Shown here: positions 25,220-35,829 of the stretch, piece by piece | Layout: each line of letters starts with the position of its first letter | How positions within the stretch are numbered: the stretch's first letter is position 1 | Assembly (NCBI RefSeq): GCF_009601015.1 | Contig: NZ_WITJ01000003.1 | Coordinates: 142,901-206,900, forward strand | Length of the DNA: 64,000 nt | Reading direction: 5' to 3' | Source of the DNA: Lactococcus hircilactis | GTDB lineage: Bacteria > Bacillota > Bacilli > Lactobacillales > Streptococcaceae | The notes under the pieces: model-generated | The model's input: only the letters and a program-made list of their open reading frames with translations | The model's database searches: none | What the model was told of the DNA's origin: nothing | Program-made: the position numbers and the translations under genes

Positions 25220-26471
25220 ACAATGCACGCCAGCCAATATCATGGCGATAAAAGAGACCGTCGGACTGGATTTTTTTGGCTTCAGCATACACTTTGGTTT
25301 GTGCTTCTTTTAGTGTTTTTTCTTTTCGGGCAAGAAACAAAACGCGACCGCCATTCGTAAGCCATTGTTCGTTTTGCTTTTTGGTACCACTATGAAAGAC
25401 GAGCGTTTCAGAATCTAATTCATCTAAGCCATTGATCACACTGCCTTTTTGAGGAGCATCTGGATAACCTGTCGCAGCAAGGACGATGCCTAAGACCTGA
25501 TCTGTTGACCATTTTAGTGGGGTTGTTTTTTTATTGAGCAAATCTAAGATGACTTGGGCAAGATCATTTTCTAAGCGTGGGAGGATGACTTGAGTTTCAG
25601 GATCTCCAAATCGTGCATTAAATTCGATGACTTTTGGCCCTTTATCTGTCAAGATCAATCCAGCATAGAGCACTCCTGTGAAGCTGCGATTTTGGTCTTT
25701 CATGGCAGCGATTGCGGGGATCAGGATTTCTGACATCGCTGTATCTGTTGTTACTTTGGAGATTTGTGGAAGATCTGAGTATGCGCCCATCCCACCTGTG
25801 TTGGGACCTTTATCTCCATCACACGCACGTTTGTGATCTTGCGAGAGGGTGAGTGGTAGAATCAGCTCATCGTGAACCAGCGCCATAAAGGAAAATTCTT
25901 CTCCTTCTAAAAATTCTTCGATGACGACTTTTGTTCCTGTTTTGCCAAACTTCTCGTCACACATCATTTCTCGAAGTGCTGTTTGTGCGATTTCAAGTGT
26001 TGGTGCGACAACCACACCTTTTCCTGCCGCTAAACCATCTGCTTTAATGACAATTGGAGCGCCGACTTTTTCAAGATACGCCTGTGCTGCTTCATAATCT
26101 GAAAATGCTTCGTAATCAGCGGTCGGGATTTGATATTTTTTCATCAGCTCTTTTGCAAAGGTTTTACTGCCTTCAATGAGCGCTGCATTTTTTCTTGGTC
26201 CAAAAATCGGTAATCCTTCCTTTTCAAACGCGTCAACAATTCCTAAACTCAAAGGAACTTCTGGTCCGACAAAGGTAAGTGCGATGGTGTGTTTTTTTGC
26301 AAAAGCAATCAACCCTTCAAAATCAGTTTCTTTGATGGGAATGATTTGAGCAACGTCCATCATGCCTTCATTTCCTGGTGCCACATAGACTTGCTCAACG
26401 TTTTTTGATTGTGCAAACTTCCATGCTAATGCGTGTTCACGTCCACCAGAACCAACAACTAAAACTTTCAT
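25218..26471 (-). CDS. purD: Phosphoribosylamine--glycine ligase
   Basis: 417 aa from the ATG at 26469-26471 (GGAG 7 nt upstream). An ATP-grasp enzyme that makes glycinamide ribonucleotide, step 2 of IMP synthesis. VLVVGSGGREHALAW opens the protein; VIKADGLAAGKGVVVA is the ATP-binding loop near 140-155; GPNTGGMGAYS near 215 and EFNARFGDPETQ near 290 complete the active site. It is the last gene of the purH-purD unit, 15 nt after purH. Confidence 0.96.
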   Translation of the reverse strand: MKVLVVGSGGREHALAWKFAQSKNVEQVYVAPGNEGMMDVAQIIPIKETDFEGLIAFAKKHTIALTFVGPEVPLSLGIVDAFEKEGLPIFGPRKNAALIEGSKTFAKELMKKYQIPTADYEAFSDYEAAQAYLEKVGAPIVIKADGLAAGKGVVVAPTLEIAQTALREMMCDEKFGKTGTKVVIEEFLEGEEFSFMALVHDELILPLTLSQDHKRACDGDKGPNTGGMGAYSDLPQISKVTTDTAMSEILIPAIAAMKDQNRSFTGVLYAGLILTDKGPKVIEFNARFGDPETQVILPRLENDLAQVILDLLNKKTTPLKWSTDQVLGIVLAATGYPDAPQKGSVINGLDELDSETLVFHSGTKKQNEQWLTNGGRVLFLARKEKTLKEAQTKVYAEAKKIQSDGLFYRHDIGWRAL

Positions 26472-26486
26472 TTTTTTCTCCAATTT

Positions 26487-28043
26487 TTAATGTCTAAAAT
26501 GACGAACACCAGTGAAAATCATCGCAATTCCGTACTGATCACATGCTTTAATCACTTCGTCATCGCGTACAGAACCACCAGGTTGAATGATGGCTTTCAC
26601 TCCTGCTTTTGCAATCTCATCAATGTTGTCTGCAAAAGGAAAGAATGCATCTGAGGCGAGCACTGCATTTTCTGTCAGTACTGACGATTTTTTGAATGCT
26701 TCTGATAAGGCGATTTTTACGGAGCCTACACGATTGGTTTGACCTGGTCCAACTCCTAAAGTTTGGTTTTGATTCGCCACTAAAATGCCGTTAGATTTGA
26801 CGAATTTACACGCTTTCCACGCAAATTCGAGCGCTTGTTTTTGCGTTTTTGTCGGTTGTGTTTTTGTTGGAACTGACCATTCCATTGGATTTTCTTCGAT
26901 GATGTCTTGGTTTTGAACTAAAAGACCACCGATTACTCCTGTATATTCCATTTCTTTTTTGGAAGCTTGGGCTTGTGAAAAATCAAGTTGAAGAATCCGT
27001 AAATTTTTCTTTTTGGTTGTTAAAATATCTAGTGCTTCGTCAGAATAACTTGGTGCGATGATAATTTCGAGGAAAATTTCGTGCATTTTTTTTGCGGTAG
27101 CTGCGTCAACTTCGCGATTTAAGACAACGATTCCACCAAAAATAGAAACTGGATCTGCTTCAAAAGCATAGTCCCAAGCACGCGTGATGGTTTTTGCTTG
27201 TCCAATACCACATGGATTCATGTGTTTTAATGCGACAACTGTCGGTTGGTCAAGAAAATCACGTGCAATTTTGATGGCTGCATCGGCATCTCTGATGTTA
27301 TTAAATGAAAGTGATTTTCCATTGAGTTGTTTGGCTTGTGCAATAGAGAAACTTGTTGGTAGTGCGGTTTGATAAAAAACAGCTGCTTGTTGTGGATTTT
27401 CACCATAACGCAAGCGTTGATTGAGATCGTAAGTTAAAGTGGTAGATTCAGGATCTGTAATATGGTTTTGTTTCCCGAGATAATCTGCAATGAGGGCATC
27501 GTAACTTGCAGTATGACGAAAAACTTTTGCAGCGAGTTCTTGGCGAAAAGCGAGCGTTGTTTCTCCGTTTTCAGACAGCTCCGTCACTACTTGTGCGTAG
27601 TCATCTGGATCGACAACTACAGTGACAGCAGCGTGATTTTTTGCAGCAGAACGCAACATGGAAGGCCCACCGATGTCAATTTTTTCGATCATCTCATCTG
27701 GCGTTCCTCCTTTAAGTAAGGTGTCTTTGAAGGGATAAAGATTAACAACCACAAGATCAATTGGTTCAATCCCGTGGACTTTCATTTGCGTCATGTGCGT
27801 TTCTAAGTCTCTTCGTCCAAGAAGAGCACCGTGGATCATAGGATGCAGTGTTTTCACACGTCCATCCATCATTTCAGGGAATCCTGTCACTTCATCAATC
27901 GCGATCGTTCGGATATTTTCTTGATCTAACGTTTGTTTTGTTCCGCCGGTTGAAATAATTTCCCAGCCTAGATTTTGGAGTGCTTTTGCAAATTCAGCAA
28001 TGCCTGTTTTGTCAGATACGCTCATTAAGACACGTTTTGTCAT
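26487..28043 (-). CDS. purH: Bifunctional AICAR transformylase / IMP cyclohydrolase
   Basis: 518 aa. It catalyses the last two steps to IMP. The N-terminal cyclohydrolase domain shows [19 protein letters not shown] and [14 protein letters not shown]; the transformylase domain shows [22 protein letters not shown] (Lys-His pair) and [14 protein letters not shown] near the C-terminus. The leader holds two PurBoxes. The palindrome at 26672-26687 encodes SSVLTEN in the transformylase domain. Confidence 0.96.
   Translation of the reverse strand: MTKRVLMSVSDKTGIAEFAKALQNLGWEIISTGGTKQTLDQENIRTIAIDEVTGFPEMMDGRVKTLHPMIHGALLGRRDLETHMTQMKVHGIEPIDLVVVNLYPFKDTLLKGGTPDEMIEKIDIGGPSMLRSAAKNHAAVTVVVDPDDYAQVVTELSENGETTLAFRQELAAKVFRHTASYDALIADYLGKQNHITDPESTTLTYDLNQRLRYGENPQQAAVFYQTALPTSFSIAQAKQLNGKSLSFNNIRDADAAIKIARDFLDQPTVVALKHMNPCGIGQAKTITRAWDYAFEADPVSIFGGIVVLNREVDAATAKKMHEIFLEIIIAPSYSDEALDILTTKKKNLRILQLDFSQAQASKKEMEYTGVIGGLLVQNQDIIEENPMEWSVPTKTQPTKTQKQALEFAWKACKFVKSNGILVANQNQTLGVGPGQTNRVGSVKIALSEAFKKSSVLTENAVLASDAFFPFADNIDEIAKAGVKAIIQPGGSVRDDEVIKACDQYGIAMIFTGVRHFRH
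26672..26687. repeat. Iterated palindrome, copy 9
   Basis: CTGTCAGTACTGACGA within purH. Confidence 0.85.
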
Positions 28044-28104
28044 TTTTTCTCACTTTCAATCGTTGTCAGTTACTTTTTAATTGCTATACTTCTATTCTAA
28101 ATAA

Positions 28105-28117
28105 AATGTTCGTAAAT
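28105..28117 (-). promoter_or_regulatory. PurBox, proximal, purH
   Basis: Minus strand ATTTACGAACATT, one mismatch to the AWWWCCGAACWWT PurR site. Confidence 0.75.
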
Positions 28118-28151
28118 AAAAAGTCTCGAATGGATTTTTCGAGATTTTTTT
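28118..28151. terminator. Hairpin between the purH PurBoxes (hpt terminator)
   Basis: TCTCGAA / TTCGAGA stem with A and T runs on either side. It probably ends the hpt transcript, yet lies between two PurR sites. Confidence 0.75.
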
Positions 28152-28156
28152 GTTCT

Positions 28157-28169
28157 ATTGTTCGGAAAT
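28157..28169 (-). promoter_or_regulatory. PurBox, distal, purH
   Basis: ATTTCCGAACAAT, a perfect PurBox 2 nt after the hpt stop; its centre is 52 bp from the proximal box. Confidence 0.85.
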
Positions 28170-28171
28170 AA

Positions 28172-28714
28172 TTAATCTTTGATTAAAAAATCAGTATTGA
28201 AAATGCCTATGTATGGCAATTGACGATAACGTTCTGCATAATCAATGCCATAACCAACAACAAATTCATCTGGAACTTCAAATCCGATATAATCTCCGTT
28301 GATTTTAACTTTGCGCCCTGCTGGCTTATCCAAAAGGGAGATGATTTTCACGGAATTTGCACCGCGGTGCGCGAGTAAATTTTTGACATAAAGCAGTGTA
28401 TTTCCAGAGTCAATGATGTCTTCACAAATTAAAATATCGCGTCCTTGTGCTTTTGTATCTAAATCCTTCAAGATTCGAACTTCACCAGATGTGCTTAATC
28501 CATTGCCATAACTTGAAACATCCATGAAATCAACTTGTGCATCGATAGAGAGTGCTTTGAGTAAATCAACAGTGAACATGATGGATCCCTTTAGAATCCC
28601 CACAATCAATGGATTTTTTCCAGCGTAATCCGTTGAAATCTCATGCGCGAGTGCTTTGACTCTGCTTTCAATTTCTTTTTCTGTAAATAAAACTTCCTTT
28701 AAATGAGGGTGCAT
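28172..28714 (-). CDS. hpt: Hypoxanthine-guanine phosphoribosyltransferase
   Basis: 180 aa. It salvages hypoxanthine and guanine with PRPP. VGILKGSIMFTVDLL (near 38), the PRPP loop ILICEDIIDSGNTL (near 96-109), and DKPAGRK / DEFVVGYGIDYAERYR near the C-terminus are diagnostic. It has its own PurBox upstream at 28807-28819, placing salvage under the same regulator as the de novo genes around it. Confidence 0.95.
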   Translation of the reverse strand: MHPHLKEVLFTEKEIESRVKALAHEISTDYAGKNPLIVGILKGSIMFTVDLLKALSIDAQVDFMDVSSYGNGLSTSGEVRILKDLDTKAQGRDILICEDIIDSGNTLLYVKNLLAHRGANSVKIISLLDKPAGRKVKINGDYIGFEVPDEFVVGYGIDYAERYRQLPYIGIFNTDFLIKD

Positions 28715-28806
28715 TTTTCACTCAATTCTAATCTTTTTCTTTTATTGTATCGCAAAATTTACTCATTTTCGAGTGTTTTCATTCAAAATGGCGCATAATC
28801 TCAGAA

Positions 28807-28819
28807 AATGTTCGGATTT
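28807..28819 (-). promoter_or_regulatory. PurBox of hpt
   Basis: AAATCCGAACATT, directly after the purN stop. I see no clear second box 52 bp away. Confidence 0.8.
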
Positions 28820-28820
28820 T

Positions 28821-29420
28821 TTACTTTAAAAATCTTCCAATTACCTCAGGATAAAGCCGGTGCTCTAAGTCATGCACACTTTTTTCATAAGCACAAAGAT
28901 CAGGCAGATAAGCTAAGCGTTCTTGGGCAATAATCTCTCCAGTATCCACTCCTTCATCTACAAAATGGACGGTAACACCACAGCCGTGTTGTCTTGCGTG
29001 ACTTTCTTCAATCGCGTGAGGTGATCCTGCAAAATCAGGCAGATAAGAAGGATGAATATTAATGATTCTTCCTTTGTAAGCATCAAGTAAGGTTTTAGAG
29101 ATGATTTTCATGTACCCTGCAAGGACGATGAGAGAAACCTCATTTTCTTCACATAATGTGACGATTTTTCGCTCGTAATCTTCTTTATTTTGACAGTCTT
29201 TAAGTTCAATACTCACACTTTTTATGCCTAAATGGGCAGCACGTTTGAGGACATAAGCATCGTGATGGTCGGAAAATACAAGTGCGACAGCAGTTTTAAA
29301 TTGCGTAGCGATGGCTTGAAAATTTGAGCCATTTCCAGATGCAAAAACGGCGATCCGAATTGGGCGGTGGGTGGTATGCTCTGAATGGCAAAAAGGATTT
29401 GATTCTAGCTGTTTTTTCAT
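28821..29420 (-). CDS. purN: Phosphoribosylglycinamide formyltransferase
   Basis: 199 aa. It adds the formyl group from 10-formyl-THF to [19 protein letters not shown] (phosphate loop), the catalytic Asn-His-Asp set in [11 protein letters not shown] and [16 protein letters not shown] are present. Compared with typical PurN (about 185-190 aa) it has roughly 20 extra N-terminal residues before IRIAVFAS. The ATG overlaps the purM stop by 4 nt. Confidence 0.94.
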   Translation of the reverse strand: MKKQLESNPFCHSEHTTHRPIRIAVFASGNGSNFQAIATQFKTAVALVFSDHHDAYVLKRAAHLGIKSVSIELKDCQNKEDYERKIVTLCEENEVSLIVLAGYMKIISKTLLDAYKGRIINIHPSYLPDFAGSPHAIEESHARQHGCGVTVHFVDEGVDTGEIIAQERLAYLPDLCAYEKSVHDLEHRLYPEVIGRFLK

Positions 29421-30433
29421 TCGATGATCACAGCTTTTTCTTTGCGTGAAACCATTTGTCCAATTTCAAATGCACCGAGTTCATCTTTAATGGCTTGGGC
29501 ATTTTCTGGCGCTACTGCAAGGACCATACCTAGACCCATATTAAAAATTTCAAACATTTCTTCGTGTTTAATTTTTCCATAATTTTCGAGTGCTTTAAAA
29601 ATCGGAAGAATCGGCCAGCTCCCTTCTTTGATCTGTGCTGTGAGCGTTGAGTTGAACATTCGAGGAAGATTTTCTTGGAATCCGCCTCCCGTAATGTGTG
29701 CAATTCCTTTGATTTTTTGTGCTTTGATGAATGGCAAAAGCGCGCTAACGTAGATTTTTGTGGGCGTTAAAAGTTCATCAATCAGTGGTTGAGTGAGTTC
29801 TGGCAAGGTTTCATTCATGTCAAAATCAGCAAAAACGCGACGCACAAGAGAGTAGCCATTGGAGTGGATTCCTGAGGAAGCAAGTCCGAGTAATACATCT
29901 CCTTTTTCAACATTTTTCTCTCCATCAATCAAGTTTTCTTTTTCAGCAATTCCGACTGCAAAGCCTGCAATATCATAATCATCTTCTGGCATCACTCCTG
30001 GATGTTCTGCTGTTTCTCCACCAATCAATGCTGCATTAGCTTGTACGCATCCTTTAGCAACTCCTGCGATGACTTGCTCTAATTTTTCAGGTTTCGTTTT
30101 TCCAATCGCAATATAATCCAGAAAGTATAGTGGTTCAGCTCCTGCTGCGATGATGTCGTTGACACACATGGCAACACAGTCGATCCCGATAGTATCGTGA
30201 CGATTATGCTCAATAGCGAGAACTAATTTTGTCCCAACACCGTCTGTTCCTGAAATCAAAACAGGTGCTTTGTAATCTGATAGGGCAGATAAATCAAATG
30301 CGCCGCCAAATCCACCTAATCCACCGAGCACACCTAAACGTTGCGTACTTTTTACGTGTTTTTTTATTCTGGAAACAACTTCGTAGCCTGCTTCTACATC
30401 AACTCCTGATTTTGCGTATGCGTTTTGAGACAT
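29417..30433 (-). CDS. purM: Phosphoribosylformylglycinamidine cyclo-ligase (AIR synthetase)
   Basis: 338 aa. It closes the imidazole ring to give [18 protein letters not shown] near 60, [20 protein letters not shown] near 88, GGETAEHPG near 137 and [13 protein letters not shown] near 243 are family signatures. It is followed without a gap by purN and preceded by purF after 78 nt that contain the palindrome at 30492-30507. Confidence 0.96.
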   Translation of the reverse strand: MSQNAYAKSGVDVEAGYEVVSRIKKHVKSTQRLGVLGGLGGFGGAFDLSALSDYKAPVLISGTDGVGTKLVLAIEHNRHDTIGIDCVAMCVNDIIAAGAEPLYFLDYIAIGKTKPEKLEQVIAGVAKGCVQANAALIGGETAEHPGVMPEDDYDIAGFAVGIAEKENLIDGEKNVEKGDVLLGLASSGIHSNGYSLVRRVFADFDMNETLPELTQPLIDELLTPTKIYVSALLPFIKAQKIKGIAHITGGGFQENLPRMFNSTLTAQIKEGSWPILPIFKALENYGKIKHEEMFEIFNMGLGMVLAVAPENAQAIKDELGAFEIGQMVSRKEKAVIIE

Positions 30434-30491
30434 TTTTTCTCCTTTTGAATGTTTTTTTCGTTTATTAATTTTAGCACAGATTCCCTGTTTT

Positions 30492-30507
30492 CTGTCAGTA
30501 CTGACAG
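30492..30507. repeat. Iterated palindrome, copy 10
   Basis: Exact CTGTCAGTACTGACAG in the purF-purM gap; flanking TTT/AAA extends the stem. Confidence 0.9.
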
Positions 30508-30511
30508 AAAT

Positions 30512-31960
30512 TTAGTGTGTGATTTCTAAGCTTTCAAGGTACTCTTTTTCGTAGTCATAGAGTGGGGTGGGGTATTTTCCGTCAAAATAAGAAAGGGTTA
30601 ATTGATCATGTCCAATTGCTTCAACTAATCCTTCTTTTGAAAGAAAATGCAAGCTGTCAGCACCGATTAATTGGCGGATTTCATCCACTGTATGATGTGC
30701 TGCAATCAGCTCATCACGACTTTGGATATCAATCCCGTAAAAACAGGGATAAGCGAGTGCTGGACTTGCGATTGCTACGTGAACTTCTTTGGCACCAGCG
30801 TCTTTAAGGAGCTGCACGATGCGTCTGCTCGTTGTCCCACGAACGATGGAATCATCCACCATAATCACACGTTTTCCCTCGACAACACCGCGCACCGCTG
30901 ACAACTTCATTCGGACGCCCTGCTCACGCAATTCTTGTGTGGGTTGAATAAATGTTCTTGCGACATATTGATTTTTGATCAATCCCATTTCGTAGGGCAA
31001 TCCAGATGCTTCTGCATAGCCAGATGCTGCAGAAAGTGAGCTGTTAGGAACGCCAATGACAATATCTGCATCAATTTGTGACTCATTTGCCAAAATTTTT
31101 CCAGATCGTTTTCTTGCAGTATGGACATTGACACCATGGATGGTGCTGTCAGGACGGGCAAAATAAATGTACTCCATTGAACAAATTTTTAGGTCCGTCT
31201 GATCCGTGTAAGTATCAAAATGAATCCCTTTGTCATCGATGACAACAATTTGTCCAGGTTCTACATCTTGAATAAATTCGGCACCAACGACATCAAAGGC
31301 GCACGTTTCAGAAGCGACAACGTAGGCCCCATTTTTTAATTTTCCTATTGATAAGGGGCGAAAGCCATTTGGATCAAGTGCTGCGACAAGTGAGGTTGGG
31401 GTCAATAACAAATAAGCAAACCCACCATTTACAGTGTTGAGCGCTTCTTTTACTTTTCCCATAAAATCAGGATGATGACTGCGTTTGATTAAGTGCATGA
31501 GAATTTCTGAATCTGAATCTGATCCAAAAATTGCACCATCTTTTTCAAGCTCACAGCGCAGTGTGACCGCATTGGTCAGATTTCCATTATGCGCAAGTCC
31601 TAAGCTGCCATCAAAGAAATTGAAGCGAAAAGGTTGAATATTTGAAATCGATGCTGATCCAGCTGTTGCATAACGCACATGGCCAATTCCAGCATTTCCT
31701 GTCAGTACTGACAGATCCTTTTCATCCCGAAAAACCTCTGTCACAAGCCCCAAACCGCGATAACGATGAAAACTTCCAGCATCATTCGTTAAAATTCCAG
31801 CACCTTCTTGTCCTCGATGTTGCAGTGCGTGTAGGCCAAAATAGGTCAATTTTGCAGCATCTGGATGTCCCCAAATCCCGAACAATCCACATTCTTCATT
31901 TAGATGACTATTTTCTGTCACATTCTCTTTTTTGCTAAACCAATTGTCTATCTCAGTCAT
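30512..31960 (-). CDS. purF: Amidophosphoribosyltransferase
   Basis: 482 aa from the ATG at 31958-31960, chosen because AAGGA lies 5-6 nt upstream; the longer frame runs through a palindrome copy. It makes phosphoribosylamine from PRPP and glutamine. A short propeptide precedes the nucleophile Cys24 in ECGLFGIW. Glutaminase-domain landmarks are HVRYATAGS and HNGNLTNA; the PRPP loop is [14 protein letters not shown] near 345. CMEY...[11 protein letters not shown] cysteine context suggests the B. subtilis-like class, although the full Fe-S ligand set is not evident to me. Confidence 0.95.
   Translation of the reverse strand: MTEIDNWFSKKENVTENSHLNEECGLFGIWGHPDAAKLTYFGLHALQHRGQEGAGILTNDAGSFHRYRGLGLVTEVFRDEKDLSVLTGNAGIGHVRYATAGSASISNIQPFRFNFFDGSLGLAHNGNLTNAVTLRCELEKDGAIFGSDSDSEILMHLIKRSHHPDFMGKVKEALNTVNGGFAYLLLTPTSLVAALDPNGFRPLSIGKLKNGAYVVASETCAFDVVGAEFIQDVEPGQIVVIDDKGIHFDTYTDQTDLKICSMEYIYFARPDSTIHGVNVHTARKRSGKILANESQIDADIVIGVPNSSLSAASGYAEASGLPYEMGLIKNQYVARTFIQPTQELREQGVRMKLSAVRGVVEGKRVIMVDDSIVRGTTSRRIVQLLKDAGAKEVHVAIASPALAYPCFYGIDIQSRDELIAAHHTVDEIRQLIGADSLHFLSKEGLVEAIGHDQLTLSYFDGKYPTPLYDYEKEYLESLEITH
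31699..31714. repeat. Iterated palindrome, copy 11
   Basis: Exact CTGTCAGTACTGACAG within purF (DLSVLTG). Confidence 0.9.
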
Positions 31961-31967
31961 TTTTTCC

Positions 31968-31983
31968 TTGTCAGCACTGACAA
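31968..31983. repeat. Iterated palindrome, copy 12 (CA centre)
   Basis: TTGTCAGCACTGACAA; read on the minus strand, its end merges with the AAGGA ribosome site of purF. Confidence 0.85.
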
Positions 31984-32040
31984 AACGCATATTTTTGCTG
32001 ACACACTCCATTTCATCTTCGTTAGTTCTATTTTAACGTG

Positions 32041-32053
32041 ATTGTTCGTCAAA
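32041..32053 (-). promoter_or_regulatory. PurBox, proximal, purF
   Basis: TTTGACGAACAAT, two mismatches to the PurR site. A TAAAAT -10-like box follows. Confidence 0.65.
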
Positions 32054-32054
32054 T

Positions 32055-32084
32055 AAAAGTCTTGAATCGAAATTCAAGACTTTT
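32055..32084. terminator. Hairpin between the purF PurBoxes (purL terminator)
   Basis: AAAAGTCTTGAAT / ATTCAAGACTTTT, 13-bp arms around 4 nt. Confidence 0.8.
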
Positions 32085-32092
32085 TATCTCTT

Positions 32093-32105
32093 ATTGTTCG
32101 GATTT
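32093..32105 (-). promoter_or_regulatory. PurBox, distal, purF
   Basis: AAATCCGAACAAT, immediately after the purL stop; its centre is 52 bp from the proximal box, as at purH. Confidence 0.85.
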
Positions 32106-35100
32106 TCATTTATTCAAGAAATAATTGACACCCGCTTCAAAAATCTTTTGATCGTATTCGCCAATGACGTTTTTGAAAATATCCTGTCCCATCCGCTCAG
32201 AATGACCCATCTTTCCAAGAATGTGTCCATCCTCAGAAATAATGCCTTCAATCGCCTGAACGGATCCATTTGGATTATATCGTTCATCCATCGTAGGCAC
32301 ATTGTCCTGATCGACGTACTGCGAAATGACCTGACCTTTTTCTGTCAGTACTGACAACAGCTCTGAAGTGGCTACAAATTTTCCTTCACCATGAGAAATC
32401 GCAACATTTTGAATTTCTCCTGTTTTTGTCAGTTGCAACCACGGCGATTTTGCACCCGTCATGCGCGTTCTGACAATTTTTGATTGGTGACGATCACTAT
32501 TATTTCTGACCAACGTTGGCGAATTTTTCGTGACTTGTCCAAATTTTCCGTACGGTAACAATCCAGATTTTATCAGCGCTTGAAATCCATTACAAATTCC
32601 CAAAATCAACCCGTCGCGTGACAATAAATCCTCCACAGCCACTCGAATTTTCTCATTCATCAAAACGGTCGTGATGAATTTTCCAGAACCATCCGGCTCA
32701 TCACCAGCAGAAAAACCACCAGAGAGCATCAGAATTTGAGATGCTGAGATTTGTTTTGCAAACTCATCAATAGAATCCTCAATTTGGCGCGCAGATTGAT
32801 TTCTGAACACAGAGATCTTCGTCTTTGCACCCGCCGCTTCAAACGCACGCGCACTGTCATACTCACAGTTCGTACCAGGAAATACAGGAATAAACACCTG
32901 TGGCTGACCACGAAAAACAGTTGATTTTTGATTTCTGTCAGTACTGACAACATCAATTTTCGCTACTTTTTGAGTATCATCCGTTGATACTACTGGATAA
33001 ACCGCACTAAATTTTCCTTGCCAAGCTGAAATGGCCTCATCAATCGTGATGATTTCACCATTGATCTCTAATTCAGCAGCAGCTGTTGTCATCCCAAGAA
33101 ATTCTGCCTGTTCAAAATCCAATTTTGAGCGACTTTCCACCACAATTGATCCAATATTTTTATCAAATAAATGGTCACAAACAACAGAGAGTCCGATTTT
33201 ATTTCCAAAACTCATCTTTGCAAGTCCTTCAGCCAATCCACCTTCTTTAATCACAAAACTTGAAACAATATCCCCAGACGTGATGGCGTGATGGATAAAA
33301 TCAAAATTGCGACTCAAAAGTGCCGTATCTGGCATAAAATCAGCTTTTGGCGTATGTTTGATCAAGTAAAGATAATGATCTGCTGCTTTTAATTCAGACG
33401 AAATAATCTGACGTGCATCTGCAGTTTGAACCGCAAACGAGATTAATGTTGGGGGGACTGTCAATTCTTCAAATGTTCCTGACATCGAATCTTTCCCACC
33501 AATAGCAGCCAATCCAAACTCATGTTGAACTTGAATCGCACCAAGAAGCGCAGCAAACGGTTTTCCCCATTTTTCAGGATCATGTCCTAAGCGTTCAAAA
33601 TATTCTTGAAATGAAAATCGAATGCCTTGCCATTTTCCACCCAAAGCAACGATTTTTGCCATTGATTCCACCACCGCATAAGCTGCACCGTGAAATGGAG
33701 ACCATGCTGATAAATCTGGATTATATCCAAAAGTCAATAAACTTGCTGTATTTGTTTTGCCGTGGCGCACAGGAATTTTATGAACGGATCCTTCTGTTTC
33801 AGTCAATTGATACTTCCCACCAAAAGGCATCAGTACGGTCGTTCCACCAATAGTAGCATCAAAACTTTCAATCATGCCTTGTAAACTTGCCACATTATCC
33901 TGCTTCAAATGATCCAAAAACTGAGTTTTTAACGCTTCATTGCGTGCTGGACGAGCAAATGGATCCCCTTTTATTTCCGTTTCAACTTGCACACCAATTT
34001 CTTGTTTTGCCCCATTCGTGTTCAAAAAATCGCGTGAAATATCCACAATTGACGTCTTTTGCCATGTCATGACTAAGCGATTTGTATCCGTCACCTCAGC
34101 GACAACCACAGCATTCAAATTTTCCATTTCAGCATAATGAATGAATGCTTCAACATCACTTGGTGCAACGACAACAGCCATCCGCTCTTGCGATTCAGAA
34201 ATTGCAAGTTCTGATCCATTCAACCCTTGATATTTCACAGGTACTTTATCCAAGTCAATCAAAAGCCCATCAGCCAATTCTCCAATCGCAACTGCGACGC
34301 CACCTGCACCAAAATCATTACATTTTTTGATTAATGTCGTTACTTTTTGCTCACGGAATAAGCGCTGAATTTTTCGCTCCGTTGGTGCATTTCCTTTTTG
34401 AACCTCAGAAGACGCTGTTTCAACAGAATGTACCGTGTGAGATTTGGATGACCCTGTCGCACCACCAATCCCATCACGACCTGTTGCACCACCAAGTAAA
34501 ATAATCTTGTCTCCCGGATCTGAAGAATCCCTACGAACATTCGCTACTGGCGCAGCCGCAACAACAGCTCCTGTCTCCAAATGTTTTGCTTTGAATCCTG
34601 GATGATAAAGCTCACGCACAAAACTCGTTGCCAATCCGATTTGATTTCCATAAGAAGAATTTCCTCGTGCAGAATTTTTAGAAATCAATTTTTGTGCCAA
34701 TTTTCCTGTCCGAGTTGCCTCAATCGGCTCTAAAATATTCGCCCCACCAGAAATCCGCATCGCTTGATACACATAAGATCGCCCAGACAATGGATCTCTA
34801 ATTGCTCCGCCAATACATGTCGATGCCCCACCAAAAGGTTCAATTTCTGTCGGATGATTATGTGTCTCATTTTTGAACATCAATAACCAAGGCTCTTTTT
34901 TTCCATCCACATCCACATCAATATAAATCGAACACGCATTAATTTCATCTGTGATTTCAAGATCTTCAAGTAAGCCAAATTGACGCGCTTCACGCGCATT
35001 AATCGTTGCCATATCCATCAAGGTCATGTTTTTTTGATTGCGATGTGTCACTTTTCGCATATTTAAATACGTTGAAAACGCATTTTGCAAACTCTCTTGA

Positions 35101-35819
35101 AATTTTCCTTCTTCAAACGCGACTGATTTGATGACGGTCTCAAATGTCGTATGCCGACAATGATCTGACCAATACGTATCTAGGACTTTCAGTTCCGTAT
35201 CACTTGGATTGCGCTTTTCTACATCTCTGAAATAATCCTGAATAAAAATTAAATCAGCAAGCGTCATTGCCATTCCTTTTTCCGTCAAAAATTCATCTAA
35301 TTGCGCAGCGCTAAACGTAATGAACCCCTCATAGATTTCGACCGTTTTTGGGGCGATTGCTGCATCAATTGCAAGCGGTAAATCTAAGTTTTTCTCTCGA
35401 CACTCAATAGGATTGATTAAATAAGCCTTGATTTTACTCAATTCATCAAAAGTGATGCCCTCAAAAACAAAAACTTTTCCACTTTTAATTTTAACTGCTT
35501 CATTTCCAGTCAATAACGTCAAGCATTGCTCAGCAGAATCTGCCCGTTGATCATATTGCCCTGGTAAAAATTCGATTGCAAAATAAATTTTCCCCGAAAC
35601 ATCAAGAACATCAAAAACCTCATCTGTCACGACCTCAGAAAAAACATGACCTTTAGCGATTTCCAACTCCTCTTTTGAGAGATTAAAACAATCATAACTA
35701 TTGATTAATCGAACCGATTGAATGTCTAACTTCAAAGACTCATTTAATTCCCGTTTCAATGCGAAACTTTCTGTTGCAAAATCTCCTTGTTTTTCAACAA
35801 AAATGCGAAATTGATTCAT
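32106..35819 (-). CDS. purL: Phosphoribosylformylglycinamidine synthase, single-chain form
   Basis: 1237 aa from the ATG at 35817-35819 (AAGGAG 6 nt upstream). It converts FGAR to FGAM. The long form fuses three parts: an N-terminal PurS-like domain (1-~180), two PurM-like synthetase halves with HNHPTEIEPFGGASTCIGG near 315 and GGKDSMSG near 785, and a C-terminal glutaminase with PGTNCEYDSARAFEAAG, ILMLSGGFSAGDE, GICNGFQALIKSG (Cys nucleophile) and ISHGEGKFV. The single chain matches streptococcal PurL. Two palindrome copies (32342, 32935) encode LLSVLTE and VVSTDRN. Confidence 0.96.
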   Translation of the reverse strand: MNQFRIFVEKQGDFATESFALKRELNESLKLDIQSVRLINSYDCFNLSKEELEIAKGHVFSEVVTDEVFDVLDVSGKIYFAIEFLPGQYDQRADSAEQCLTLLTGNEAVKIKSGKVFVFEGITFDELSKIKAYLINPIECREKNLDLPLAIDAAIAPKTVEIYEGFITFSAAQLDEFLTEKGMAMTLADLIFIQDYFRDVEKRNPSDTELKVLDTYWSDHCRHTTFETVIKSVAFEEGKFQESLQNAFSTYLNMRKVTHRNQKNMTLMDMATINAREARQFGLLEDLEITDEINACSIYIDVDVDGKKEPWLLMFKNETHNHPTEIEPFGGASTCIGGAIRDPLSGRSYVYQAMRISGGANILEPIEATRTGKLAQKLISKNSARGNSSYGNQIGLATSFVRELYHPGFKAKHLETGAVVAAAPVANVRRDSSDPGDKIILLGGATGRDGIGGATGSSKSHTVHSVETASSEVQKGNAPTERKIQRLFREQKVTTLIKKCNDFGAGGVAVAIGELADGLLIDLDKVPVKYQGLNGSELAISESQERMAVVVAPSDVEAFIHYAEMENLNAVVVAEVTDTNRLVMTWQKTSIVDISRDFLNTNGAKQEIGVQVETEIKGDPFARPARNEALKTQFLDHLKQDNVASLQGMIESFDATIGGTTVLMPFGGKYQLTETEGSVHKIPVRHGKTNTASLLTFGYNPDLSAWSPFHGAAYAVVESMAKIVALGGKWQGIRFSFQEYFERLGHDPEKWGKPFAALLGAIQVQHEFGLAAIGGKDSMSGTFEELTVPPTLISFAVQTADARQIISSELKAADHYLYLIKHTPKADFMPDTALLSRNFDFIHHAITSGDIVSSFVIKEGGLAEGLAKMSFGNKIGLSVVCDHLFDKNIGSIVVESRSKLDFEQAEFLGMTTAAAELEINGEIITIDEAISAWQGKFSAVYPVVSTDDTQKVAKIDVVSTDRNQKSTVFRGQPQVFIPVFPGTNCEYDSARAFEAAGAKTKISVFRNQSARQIEDSIDEFAKQISASQILMLSGGFSAGDEPDGSGKFITTVLMNEKIRVAVEDLLSRDGLILGICNGFQALIKSGLLPYGKFGQVTKNSPTLVRNNSDRHQSKIVRTRMTGAKSPWLQLTKTGEIQNVAISHGEGKFVATSELLSVLTEKGQVISQYVDQDNVPTMDERYNPNGSVQAIEGIISEDGHILGKMGHSERMGQDIFKNVIGEYDQKIFEAGVNYFLNK
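32342..32357. repeat. Iterated palindrome, copy 13
   Basis: CTGTCAGTACTGACAA within purL (LLSVLTE). Confidence 0.88.
32935..32950. repeat. Iterated palindrome, copy 14
   Basis: CTGTCAGTACTGACAA within purL, in the other permitted frame (VVSTD). Confidence 0.88.
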
Positions 35820-35829
35820 TTTATTCTCC

